This document shows, in pieces, positions 17,118 to 25,202 of a stretch of 64,000 nucleotides of DNA; positions within the stretch are counted from its first letter, which is position 1, and each line of letters starts with the position of its first letter. The DNA comes from Exiguobacterium sp. s124 (GTDB lineage Bacteria; Bacillota; Bacilli; Exiguobacteriales; Exiguobacteriaceae), in contig NZ_JACSKH010000001.1 in assembly GCF_018617485.1 (NCBI RefSeq), positions 558,001 to 622,000 of the forward strand. The letters are read 5' to 3'. The notes under the pieces were generated by a model that made no database searches, was not told the origin of the DNA, and saw only the letters and a program-made list of their open reading frames with translations. Made by a program: the position numbers and the translations under genes.

Positions 17118-17966
17118 ATGGGAAACATTGCGATTTTAACCGACAGTACCGCCTATCTGTCGGATGATTTTTTGGCACGACATGACGTCCATGTCGCACC
17201 ACTCAGTGTCATCTTCGATGGCGCGTCGTACCGCGAGTCGATCGATATGTCGACAGAGGCGTTTTATGAGCGAATCGAGGCAGGAAAACTACCGACGACG
17301 TCGCAGCCGGTCATCGGTGAGACGGTCGAGTTGATTGAAAACTTGCCAGACGATGTGACGGATGTGATCGCCATCACGCTATCAAGTGGCATCAGCGGAA
17401 CGTACCAATCGATGGTCGCGATAAATGATATGGTCGATGTGACCGTTCATGCGTTTGACTCAGAAATTTCTTGTATGCCGCAAGCATTTCTTGTGGAAGA
17501 GGCGTTAAACCTTCGTGACAAAGGAGCGACACCGGAAGAGATCATCGCTCGACTCGAGACGGTCCGTGATTCGATTCGCGCCTACTTCGTCGTCGATGAC
17601 CTCGACCATCTACAACGTGGTGGACGATTGAGCGCCGCGCAAGCGCTCGTCGGCTCGTTCTTACAAATCAAGCCGGTCCTACACTTCCAAGACAAATTGA
17701 TCGTCCCATTTGAGAAGATTCGTACGTATAAGAAGGCTGTGCGTCGAATCGAAGAAATGATGGACGAGTCGATTACTGGAGACGGTGAGGGATACTGTAT
17801 CGGAATCATTCACGCTAACTGCCCGGAGCGTCAGGCGGAAGAAATCGCTTCGATGAAACAGAAATTCCCGAAAGCACACATCTCGGGAAGCCATTTCGGT
17901 CCGGTCATCGGAACGCATCTCGGACCTGGTGCAATCGGCATCACTTGGTATCGTCGCGAATGGTAA
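17118..17966 (+). CDS. degV: DegV family fatty-acid-binding protein
   Basis: 282 residues. Opens with IAILTDSTAYLS and carries TTSQPVIGE, AITLSSGISGTYQS, DLDHLQRGGRLSAAQALVGS, and a C-terminal GPVIGTHLGPGAIGITW. DegV/FakB proteins bind a fatty acid and present it to a fatty acid kinase. Adjacent to degSU as in B. subtilis, but it appears to have its own promoter and a strong terminator. Confidence 0.9.
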   Translation: MGNIAILTDSTAYLSDDFLARHDVHVAPLSVIFDGASYRESIDMSTEAFYERIEAGKLPTTSQPVIGETVELIENLPDDVTDVIAITLSSGISGTYQSMVAINDMVDVTVHAFDSEISCMPQAFLVEEALNLRDKGATPEEIIARLETVRDSIRAYFVVDDLDHLQRGGRLSAAQALVGSFLQIKPVLHFQDKLIVPFEKIRTYKKAVRRIEEMMDESITGDGEGYCIGIIHANCPERQAEEIASMKQKFPKAHISGSHFGPVIGTHLGPGAIGITWYRREW

Positions 17967-17970
17967 ACCA

Positions 17971-18000
17971 AAAGACGACCGTTTCCGGTCGTCTTTTTCA
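17971..18000 (+). terminator. Terminator of degV
   Basis: AAGACGACC and GGTCGTCTT form a 9-bp stem around GTTTCC, followed by TTTT. Confidence 0.85.
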
Positions 18001-18017
18001 ATGGAGGAGGGAATGCG

Positions 18018-18725
18018 ATGGCGAAATATCGCCAAATATTTGAGCGCTTGGCAGAAGAGATGCGCAACGGCACGAGACCTGCAGATTCGAAACTTCCGTC
18101 TGAGACGGAATTGATGCATCAGTTCGAGGCAAGTCGGGGAACGGTCCGCAAGGCGCTCGATCTGTTGCAAGAGAACGGTTATGTCCGGAAGCATCACGGG
18201 AAAGGCGTCTTCGTGTTGAAACGTGACCAGATCGAGTTTCAATTCAACGGCATCGTCAGTTTCTCGGAAGTGTACGCCAGCATGCTCGGCCGTTCCATTC
18301 AGACGCACGTTGCGGCGTTCGAAGAGATGGAGGCCCCACCTTGGCTCGTCGAACGGATGAACTTGAAGGCGGGGACACATGTGTTTCGCATCGAGCGGGT
18401 CCGGAACTTTGACGGGGAAAACGTCATCTTAGACATCAACTATTTCGTCAAAGACCTCGTTCCTGGATTAACAGAAGAGATTGCCGCTCGTTCCATCTAT
18501 GGATATATTGAAGGTGAACTCGGCTTACAGATTAGCTACGCCAAACGGAAGATCGCGGCGGAAGACGTGACCGAACTCGACCGGATGCGTCTCGATTTGC
18601 ATGACTATGAGTATGTCATCGTCATCACGAACGATACGTTTTTATATGAAGGACAGCAATTTGAATATACGGAGTCACGTCACCGCCTGGACAAGTTTCA
18701 GTTCAGTGACGTTGCTCGGCGCTAG
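18018..18725 (+). CDS. treR: Trehalose operon repressor (GntR family)
   Basis: 235 residues. N-terminal winged helix (KLPSETELMHQFEASRGTVR) of the GntR family, then a UTRA ligand domain (FSEVYASMLGRSIQTHV, FRIERVRNFDGENVILDINYF). In B. subtilis TreR senses trehalose-6-phosphate. GGAGG precedes the ATG. It lies directly upstream of treP–treA, whose promoter carries two TreR-like operators. It has its own terminator, so the permease and hydrolase form a separate unit. Confidence 0.9.
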   Translation: MAKYRQIFERLAEEMRNGTRPADSKLPSETELMHQFEASRGTVRKALDLLQENGYVRKHHGKGVFVLKRDQIEFQFNGIVSFSEVYASMLGRSIQTHVAAFEEMEAPPWLVERMNLKAGTHVFRIERVRNFDGENVILDINYFVKDLVPGLTEEIAARSIYGYIEGELGLQISYAKRKIAAEDVTELDRMRLDLHDYEYVIVITNDTFLYEGQQFEYTESRHRLDKFQFSDVARR

Positions 18726-18755
18726 ACCTCTTTCGAACAGGAAGAGGTTTTTGTT
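18726..18755 (+). terminator. Terminator of treR
   Basis: ACCTCTTTC pairs with GGAAGAGGT (one G·T), followed by TTTTTG. Confidence 0.7.
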
Positions 18756-18813
18756 TGACGGAGAACGGATAAGGAAATTTTTTACATGAATAATCACTAG
18801 AATGTTTCTTGGT

Positions 18814-18831
18814 AACTTGTATATATAAGTT
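18814..18831. promoter_or_regulatory. TreR-type operator 1
   Basis: AACTTGTATATATAAGTT, an imperfect palindrome containing a TTGTATATA core, lies just upstream of the treP -35. Confidence 0.65.
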
Positions 18832-18832
18832 G

Positions 18833-18861
18833 TTGACGTAACTTATATAGATAAGTTATAC
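18833..18861 (+). promoter_or_regulatory. treP–treA promoter
   Basis: TTGACG (18833–18838), 17-nt spacer, TTATAC (18856–18861), or TATACT with an 18-nt spacer. Confidence 0.7.
18840..18857. promoter_or_regulatory. TreR-type operator 2 inside the promoter
   Basis: AACTTATATAGATAAGTT, a 7+7 palindrome, fills the spacer between -35 and -10. It begins 26 bp after operator 1, so the two lie on nearly similar helix faces. Confidence 0.65.
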
Positions 18862-18877
18862 TTTGTTTGTACTCATA

Positions 18878-18891
18878 AGTAACCGTTTTCA
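18878..18891. promoter_or_regulatory. cre site downstream of the treP start
   Basis: Minus strand TGAAAACGGTTACT fits the cre consensus except at its last base. A related sequence (TTAATCGTTTTCA) follows in tandem. The position suggests CcpA roadblock or promoter interference. Confidence 0.5.
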
Positions 18892-18924
18892 TTAATCGTT
18901 TTCAAACAAAGGAGGACATTAAAC

Positions 18925-20373
18925 ATGAAGGCAGATTATCGTCAAATTGCCGCAGATATTTTAGAAGCGATCGGCGGCAAAGAGAACGTGGATAAGGCCG
19001 CACACTGTGTGACGCGTCTCCGCCTCTCGCTCAAAGATCAGTCAAAAGTCGATGAGGCACGTGTGAAGGAAGTCGATCTCGTCAAAGGAGCGTTCGAGAA
19101 CTCAGGCGTGTATCAAATCGTTATCGGAGCCGGCGATGTCGATCGCGTCTATGCCGAGTTCATCAAACTCGCGGGACTAGAGGCGGCAACGGTTGCCGAG
19201 GTCAAATCCGCAGGCGGCAAAAAAATGAATCCGCTTCAAAAACTCGTCAAAGTCTTCTCTGACGTCTTTATGCCAATCATTCCAGCCATCATCGTGGCCG
19301 GTCTCCTCATGGGGATCAACAACTTACTTGCTTCAGAAGGTCTCTTCATCGAAGGGCAGACGCTCATCGAGGCTTATCCGAACCTACAAGGACTTTGGGA
19401 CCTGATCAACATGATGGCGAACACGTCATTCGTCTTCTTACCGGCACTCGTCGGATGGTCGGCGACGAAACGTTTCGGCGGAAGCGAAGTACTCGGGATC
19501 GTCATGGGTCTCTTGCTTGTCCACCCGGACCTCTTGAACGCATGGGGCTACGGTACGGCAGCACTTGAAGGCGAAGTACCGACATTCGATATCCTCGGAC
19601 TCTTCGAGATCGAGAAAGTTGGATACCAAGGTCAAATCTTGCCGGTCCTCGCCGCGGCTTATATTTTGAGCCAAATTGAGATGTTCTTGAAAAAACGTGT
19701 ACCGAACGCGATTCAACTCTTGGTCGTTCCAATCACGACAATCGTCGTCACTGGATTCCTCGCACTCGCAATCGTTGGACCGGTCACACGCGGAATCGGG
19801 AACTTGATTGCGACAGGACTCGTCAACACGTTTGAAGCGGTACCAGTTGTCGGGGCACTCCTCTTCGGATTGTTCTATGCACCACTCGTCGTCACAGGGA
19901 TGCACCACTTGTTCATCGCCATCGACCTTCAGTTGATTGCCGATACAGGCGGTACGTTCATCTGGCCGATGATCGCACTCTCAAATATTGCCCAAGGTTC
20001 TGCCGCATTTGCGATGTTCTTCGTCTACAAGCACAACGCGAAGCAAAAGAGCATGGCATCGACTTCAGCGATCTCTGCCTACTTCGGCATCACGGAGCCG
20101 GCGATGTTCGGGGTCAACTTGCCGAATAAATTCCCGTTCTACTCTGCGATGATCGGGTCGGCAATTGCAGCAATCTTCATCACATTGAACGATGTTCAAG
20201 CAATCGCAATCGGTGTCGGAGGACTCCCTGGATTCCTCTCAATCTTCACAGATAAAATCCTTCTCTTCATCGTCGGCATGATCATTGCGATCATCGTCCC
20301 GTTCGCGCTCACATTCATCTTGTCGAAGCGTTACATGAAGAAAGGTGAAATCGAAGAAAACAAAGTCGCATAA
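18925..20373 (+). CDS. treP: PTS trehalose-specific EIIBC permease
   Basis: 482 residues. The EIIB domain has phosphorylated C28 in AAHCVTRLRLSLKD. The EIIC domain (about 105–475) has around ten membrane segments, with LVVTGMHHLFIAIDLQLI and ISAYFGITEPAMFGVNLPNK. It imports trehalose as trehalose-6-phosphate. There is no EIIA domain, so a separate one is needed; the crr product is a candidate. GGAGG precedes the ATG. First gene of the tre unit. Confidence 0.93.
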   Translation: MKADYRQIAADILEAIGGKENVDKAAHCVTRLRLSLKDQSKVDEARVKEVDLVKGAFENSGVYQIVIGAGDVDRVYAEFIKLAGLEAATVAEVKSAGGKKMNPLQKLVKVFSDVFMPIIPAIIVAGLLMGINNLLASEGLFIEGQTLIEAYPNLQGLWDLINMMANTSFVFLPALVGWSATKRFGGSEVLGIVMGLLLVHPDLLNAWGYGTAALEGEVPTFDILGLFEIEKVGYQGQILPVLAAAYILSQIEMFLKKRVPNAIQLLVVPITTIVVTGFLALAIVGPVTRGIGNLIATGLVNTFEAVPVVGALLFGLFYAPLVVTGMHHLFIAIDLQLIADTGGTFIWPMIALSNIAQGSAAFAMFFVYKHNAKQKSMASTSAISAYFGITEPAMFGVNLPNKFPFYSAMIGSAIAAIFITLNDVQAIAIGVGGLPGFLSIFTDKILLFIVGMIIAIIVPFALTFILSKRYMKKGEIEENKVA

Positions 20374-20455
20374 GCATTGACTCGGGAGGGAGGGACGGCA
20401 GTTCTTCCCTCTTTCTTATTGAAATGAAAACTCTTACAAAAAGGAGATGTCGTTG

Positions 20456-22090
20456 ATGACACAGAAAAATTGGCGCAAATCAGTCGTCTATCAAATTTAC
20501 CCGAAAAGTTTTTACAGTCCGGAAGGGAACGCGACCGGATCAATCAAAGGGGTGACGGCGAAGCTAGATTACTTGGCAGAACTCGGCATCGAATACATTT
20601 GGATGACGCCTGTCTATCAGTCACCTCAACACGATAACGGCTATGACGTGAGTGATTACTATGCCATCGACCCTTCATACGGTACGATGGAAGACCTCGA
20701 CGAATTGATCCGTGAGGCAGAGGCGCGGGGCATCGGCCTTATGATGGACATCGTCGTCAACCACTCGTCGACCGACCACGAATGGTTCCAAAAGTCGCTA
20801 TCGGGAGACGAACGATACCGTGACTACTACATCTGGCGTGACGAACCGACGAACTGGGAATCGAAGTTCGGTGGGAACGCGTGGGAATATGATGAGAAGA
20901 GCAGACAATACTATCTCCATCTGTTCGACGTGACCCAGGCCGACTTGAACTGGGAGAACGAGCAGATGCGCGAGGACGTCTATGAGATGATGCGTTTCTG
21001 GCGCGAGAAAGGGATCAAAGGGTTCCGTCTCGACGTCATCAACTTGATCTCAAAAGAACAAGACTTCCCAGAGGACGAGTCGGACGGTCGGAAATTCTAT
21101 ACGGACGGTCCACGCATCCACGAATATTTGAAAGAGATGAACCGCGAAGTATTTGACGGTCATGATGTCATCACGGTCGGTGAGATGTCGTCGACGACGC
21201 TTGACCACTGTGTGCGTTATTCGAACCCGGACGAGAACGAACTCAGCATGACGTTCAGCTTCCACCACTTGAAAGTCGACTATCCGAACGGCGAGAAATT
21301 CGTCGCGGCACCATTTGACTTCATCCAATTGAAAGACATCATGTCGACGTGGCAACAAGGGATGCATGGGAAGGGATGGAACGCCATCTTCTGGTGCAAC
21401 CACGACCAACCGCGTGTCGTCAGCCGTTTCGGGAACGACACGAACCATCGCGTCGAGAGCGCGAAGATGCTCGCGACCGTGCTCCACGGGCTCCAAGGGA
21501 CACCTTACATCTATCAAGGAGAAGAAATCGGGATGACGAATCCTGGTTTTGACGACTTAAATGAGTATCGAGACATCGAGACGCTCAACAACTATAAGTT
21601 GAAACGCGAAGAAGGCGTGTCGCATGAAGACATGATGGCGGCCATCAAACAAAAGTCACGCGACAACTCGCGGACGCCGATGCAGTGGGATGCGACGATA
21701 CATGCCGGTTTCACGGATGGCACACCGTGGATTAACGTGGCACCGAACTATCAAGACGTGAACGTCGAAGCGGCGCTCGATGACCCGAATTCGGTGTTCT
21801 ACCACTACAAGAACTTGATTGCGTTACGAAAAGAACTTGACGTCTTGACGGACGGGGACTACACGCTCCTCACGCCTGATTCGTTAGACGTTTGGGCATA
21901 TACACGGAAGACCGACCGCGAGGAACTCCTCGTCGTCGCCAACTTCTATGGAACCGAAACGACGTACACGATTCCGGAAGATTTCGAGCGGGTGAGCGTC
22001 GTCAGCCACAACTACGACGTGCCTGAGCTCGACGGGACGACGTTGTCCCTTCGTCCGTACGAGGCGATCATGTTCTACAAACAGAAATAA
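20456..22090 (+). CDS. treA: Trehalose-6-phosphate hydrolase (GH13)
   Basis: 544 residues with the GH13 regions in order: DIVVNHSSTDHEWF, GFRLDVINLISK (nucleophile Asp), VGEMSS (acid Glu) and WCNHDQPRVVSRFG. It splits trehalose-6-phosphate into glucose and glucose-6-phosphate. The ATG at 20456 is preferred because AAAGGAG lies 9 nt upstream, while the earlier ATG at 20447 abuts it. It follows treP by 82 nt. Confidence 0.93.
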   Translation: MTQKNWRKSVVYQIYPKSFYSPEGNATGSIKGVTAKLDYLAELGIEYIWMTPVYQSPQHDNGYDVSDYYAIDPSYGTMEDLDELIREAEARGIGLMMDIVVNHSSTDHEWFQKSLSGDERYRDYYIWRDEPTNWESKFGGNAWEYDEKSRQYYLHLFDVTQADLNWENEQMREDVYEMMRFWREKGIKGFRLDVINLISKEQDFPEDESDGRKFYTDGPRIHEYLKEMNREVFDGHDVITVGEMSSTTLDHCVRYSNPDENELSMTFSFHHLKVDYPNGEKFVAAPFDFIQLKDIMSTWQQGMHGKGWNAIFWCNHDQPRVVSRFGNDTNHRVESAKMLATVLHGLQGTPYIYQGEEIGMTNPGFDDLNEYRDIETLNNYKLKREEGVSHEDMMAAIKQKSRDNSRTPMQWDATIHAGFTDGTPWINVAPNYQDVNVEAALDDPNSVFYHYKNLIALRKELDVLTDGDYTLLTPDSLDVWAYTRKTDREELLVVANFYGTETTYTIPEDFERVSVVSHNYDVPELDGTTLSLRPYEAIMFYKQK

Positions 22091-22096
22091 GCAAGT

Positions 22097-22128
22097 GGGA
22101 CCCGACTTTTTCGTCGGGTCCTATTTGT
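22097..22128 (+). terminator. Terminator of the tre operon
   Basis: GGACCCGAC and GTCGGGTCC enclose TTTTTC; TATTTG follows. Confidence 0.8.
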
Positions 22129-22214
22129 GTTTAATCGATTGCTTGTCCTTCATAAGTTGAGTCGCAGTCGCGTCTCCAATTTGCTAGCGTGAAAGGAAAA
22201 AGGAGCAAGGAAAT

Positions 22215-23372
22215 ATGGGAGAACTCATCGTCGCATCAAACGGGACGCGCGCCATCCGCTTCGGCATCTGCCAACGCTGCCTCAGCACGAACGTCCGGAC
22301 CTTCACCTGTCATCACGGTTCGTGTGCCTACTGCCGGAACTGTCTGTATCTCGGACGCGTCTGTCGCTGTGACTTTTTAGAAGAGAGGGACATCACGACT
22401 CCACCCGAGACGACCGAATTGACGATGCCGTTCGAACTCGCACTTGCCCAAACGCGGGTCGCGAATCAGTTGCTCGCTTGGTGGGACGACCGCAAGACGG
22501 GGCTCGTCCACGCGGTGTGTGGGGCCGGGAAGACCGAGATGACGTTCCCGGTGATCGAGCGGGTCGTCAATGAAGGGAAGCGGGTGTTGATTGTATCCCC
22601 ACGGAAAGACGTCGCCCTCGAATGGGTGGAACGGCTCGAACGAGCATTCACCGTACCCGTCACGAGACGATACGGGGGTGGGGAAAAAGCTTCCATCGGG
22701 ATGATCACCGTCGCGACCGCGCCGTTACTACTCAATCTACGTCATGTGTTCGATTATGTGCTCGTCGATGAGTCCGATGCCTTCCCGTTCGCCTTTGACG
22801 TCACGTTATGGCGCACCATCCTTCGGGTCGGGAAAGGGGTGTTTGTCTTCATCACGGCGACCCCGACCGTATGGCAACAGATGGTTTCGACAGTTCATCT
22901 GTCTCGCCGTTATCACGGGTTCGATTTACCCGTGCCGACACTCGTCAAACAGACCGATGAGCGACTCTTCGACTTTTGTCGACGTCATGCATCGAAACCG
23001 CGTCTCTTGTTCGTGCCGACGAAGCCTGATCTGGAACGGTATCAAAAGACTTTAGAAGACGCAGGATTTACGTGTCGGATGGTGTCTGCCGAGACAGAGG
23101 AACGGACCGACGCGCTTCACTGGCTTCAAGAGACGAAGGGGATTGTCCTCGCGACATCAATCTGGGAGCGGGGGATGACAGTTCGAGACGTGCAGGTCGG
23201 GGTGGTCGAAAGTGAGCATCGGCTCTTCTCGACACGCGGGCTCATCCAAATGGCGGGCCGGGCCGGGCGAAAACCGGATGCGCCGACAGGGGAGGTCTGT
23301 TTCTTTTACGGGGAGCGGACGTTCCGACAAGACCTCGCCATTCGCGCGATTCAGAAGGCGAACAGACGATGA
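22215..23372 (+). CDS. comFA: Late competence helicase ComFA
   Basis: 385 residues. An N-terminal four-cysteine zinc region (CQRC, CHHGSCAYCRNCLYLGRVCRC) precedes a superfamily-2 helicase core: Walker A CGAGKTE, Walker B VLVDESDAF, motif III ITATPT, and C-terminal ATSIWERGMTV plus QMAGRAGR. It powers uptake of transforming single-stranded DNA at the membrane. The stop overlaps comFC by 4 nt. No ComK box was obvious upstream. Confidence 0.92.
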   Translation: MGELIVASNGTRAIRFGICQRCLSTNVRTFTCHHGSCAYCRNCLYLGRVCRCDFLEERDITTPPETTELTMPFELALAQTRVANQLLAWWDDRKTGLVHAVCGAGKTEMTFPVIERVVNEGKRVLIVSPRKDVALEWVERLERAFTVPVTRRYGGGEKASIGMITVATAPLLLNLRHVFDYVLVDESDAFPFAFDVTLWRTILRVGKGVFVFITATPTVWQQMVSTVHLSRRYHGFDLPVPTLVKQTDERLFDFCRRHASKPRLLFVPTKPDLERYQKTLEDAGFTCRMVSAETEERTDALHWLQETKGIVLATSIWERGMTVRDVQVGVVESEHRLFSTRGLIQMAGRAGRKPDAPTGEVCFFYGERTFRQDLAIRAIQKANRR

Positions 23373-24037
23373 ACTGTCTCCTTTGTCACCAACCGATGAC
23401 CGTCCCGTGGACACCAGCCACGTTATGGAGACGCGACTGGGTGTGCCCATCGTGTGAGGACCGACTGACACCGCTCCATGGAGGCTGTCCGCGTTGCGGT
23501 CAACCGAACGAAACCGGTGAGACGTGCCCGGACTGTATCCGCTGGCTCGCACTCGGGTTGGATTTGACCGTTCATTGTCTATACGCGTATGACGAGGCGG
23601 GTGTTGAATGGCTACATCGCTTCAAGTTCAGTGGGGACGTCGCCATCGCCGCGTCGGTCGCACCAGTGCTTCGAAAGCTAAGAGAACCGGGCGTGACGTA
23701 TGTACCCGTCCCGCTCAGTGATGAACGACTCCGATTGCGTCGCTTCAATCAAGCAGAACTGCTCGCGCGAAAGATCGGTCCGACCCGACAACTGATCGAA
23801 AAGAACGAGGTTTCAAGTCAACGCGAACTCGGGAAAGAAGAAAGACGACACCGAACGAATCCTTTCACTGTACCAACTTCAGTGAAATATGGGAAAATCA
23901 TTCTTGTAGACGACGTCTATACGACGGGGACGACGCTCCATCAGGCAGCATTTTCGTTACGGCAGGCGGGTGCGACAGAAGTTTCTGCGATTTGCTTATT
24001 TCGGGCGCTAAACAAATCAAAAACGCGTCCGATATAA
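23369..24037 (+). CDS. comFC: Competence protein ComFC
   Basis: 222 residues. Four-cysteine zinc motifs (CLLC, CPSC, CPRC, CPDC) followed by a phosphoribosyltransferase-like domain ending in ILVDDVYTTGTTLHQAA, the PRPP-binding signature. It works with ComFA in DNA uptake. There is no comFB between them, unlike B. subtilis. It runs on into the flagellar operon. Confidence 0.92.
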   Translation: MNCLLCHQPMTVPWTPATLWRRDWVCPSCEDRLTPLHGGCPRCGQPNETGETCPDCIRWLALGLDLTVHCLYAYDEAGVEWLHRFKFSGDVAIAASVAPVLRKLREPGVTYVPVPLSDERLRLRRFNQAELLARKIGPTRQLIEKNEVSSQRELGKEERRHRTNPFTVPTSVKYGKIILVDDVYTTGTTLHQAAFSLRQAGATEVSAICLFRALNKSKTRPI

Positions 24038-24055
24038 AGAGCAGAGGTGAAACCA

Positions 24056-24442
24056 ATGAATGCAGCATCTTGCCAAATGTGCGGACGCTTGTTTATGAAA
24101 CAAGGTCGCTCGCCTTATTGCCCATCATGTAGTGAAGTCGACTATCAAAACTTTTTGAAAGTCCGTGACTTCATTCGTGAACCAGAAAACAAATCAACGA
24201 ACATCGGCATCCTCGTCGAAGCGACGGGTGTGTCAGAACTTGATATCACGCGATATATCCATGAAGGACGCCTGATCATCAAGGACAACCCGGAACTCTT
24301 GATCGGCTGCGTACGTTGCGGTCAACCGACGAACGAAGGGAAAGTGTGTTCGAACTGCCAGAGAGATATGCAGAAGGAACTGTCTAGTCTACAAGAGAGC
24401 TTGACGAAATCGTCATCTGCTCGCGCTTATCGTTTGGATTAA
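24056..24442 (+). CDS. yvyF: Flagellar-region zinc protein YvyF
   Basis: 128 residues. CQMCGRLF plus CPSC at the N-terminus and CVRCGQPTNEGKVCSNC at the C-terminus form two zinc-finger pairs around a MerR-like helix region (ILVEATGVSELDITRYIHEG). It matches the TIGR03826 flagellar-operon family located before flgM. Function unknown. AGAGGTG precedes the ATG at 24056. Confidence 0.82.
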   Translation: MNAASCQMCGRLFMKQGRSPYCPSCSEVDYQNFLKVRDFIREPENKSTNIGILVEATGVSELDITRYIHEGRLIIKDNPELLIGCVRCGQPTNEGKVCSNCQRDMQKELSSLQESLTKSSSARAYRLD

Positions 24443-24465
24443 CATCATGAAGAGGGGGAAGACGC

Positions 24466-24717
24466 ATGCGCATCGATTCAGCCAAGTGGGTACACTTACC
24501 GAACACTTATGAAAAGAAAACGCAAGTCGAGCCGAAGCCCGCGCTATCACGCCAAACGGACCAATTGTCAATCTCGGCGGAAGCCCGCGCCCGGTTTGAA
24601 GAACCGGTGAAACATCCGGACCGTCTCGCAAAAATCGACGCTTTGAAAGCAGAGATTGATGCGGGCACGTATTCACGGGACGCGCGTGAAATCGCCAAAC
24701 GCTTTCTACAAGGATGA
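24466..24717 (+). CDS. flgM: Anti-sigma-D factor FlgM
   Basis: 83 residues, a usual FlgM length. It carries LSRQTDQLSISAEARARFE and a C-terminal helix IDALKAEIDAGTYSRDAREIAKRFL that binds sigma-D. It keeps late flagellar genes off until the hook is finished. The flanking genes match B. subtilis order. Confidence 0.88.
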   Translation: MRIDSAKWVHLPNTYEKKTQVEPKPALSRQTDQLSISAEARARFEEPVKHPDRLAKIDALKAEIDAGTYSRDAREIAKRFLQG

Positions 24718-24771
24718 ATGGAAGCGAGGTCCGTTTGAGGCCTTCGCACTGAATAACACGGCACGGAAGCT

Positions 24772-24815
24772 GACTAAATAAGGGGCACCCCTTTCTTTAG
24801 TCGGCTCTTTTTTTG
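24772..24815 (+). terminator. Hairpin between flgM and flgN
   Basis: AGCTGACTAAA and TTTAGTCGGCT pair around a GGGGCACCCC inner hairpin; CTTTTTTT follows. It may reduce read-through into flgN. Confidence 0.7.
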
Positions 24816-24831
24816 AGAAAAGGAGAGACTC

Positions 24832-25188
24832 ATGCTCACATTACATAAACGTTTACTCGAATTGGCCTATACGAAAGAACAGCTGCTCGTTCAAAATGAC
24901 ATGGCCGCTTTTAGCGCGCTCGTTAAAGAAGAGGCGAAACTCGTCCGACAAATCTCACAAAAAGAAGCAGAACGACTTCAAGGGACGTATGAATTGGACG
25001 ATGAAGAGATAGAGGAACTGAGACCGGTCTTGTTCGAGTTGAAGCGTCAGAACGAATTGAACGCGTCACTTCTCGAACAGTCCCTTCGTTATATTACCTG
25101 GCACTTGGACATGCTCTTGCCAGAAGCAGATGATTTCACATACGGACAACAGGCGTTTGAAACACGCTCGTTCAGCCGTGACGTTTAA
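24832..25188 (+). CDS. flgN: Flagellar export chaperone FlgN
   Basis: 118 residues, almost wholly alpha-helical by composition, with LLELAYTKEQLLVQNDMAAF and LKRQNELNASLLEQSLRYI typical of FlgN/YvyG. It should guard FlgK and FlgL before export; both genes follow at once. AAAGGAG precedes the ATG. Confidence 0.85.
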   Translation: MLTLHKRLLELAYTKEQLLVQNDMAAFSALVKEEAKLVRQISQKEAERLQGTYELDDEEIEELRPVLFELKRQNELNASLLEQSLRYITWHLDMLLPEADDFTYGQQAFETRSFSRDV

Positions 25189-25202
25189 GGAGGAAGTACA
25201 GA

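Noticed and set aside
22130-22214. ComK box before comFA
   Set aside because: I found no AAAA-N5-TTTT pair in the short intergenic region.
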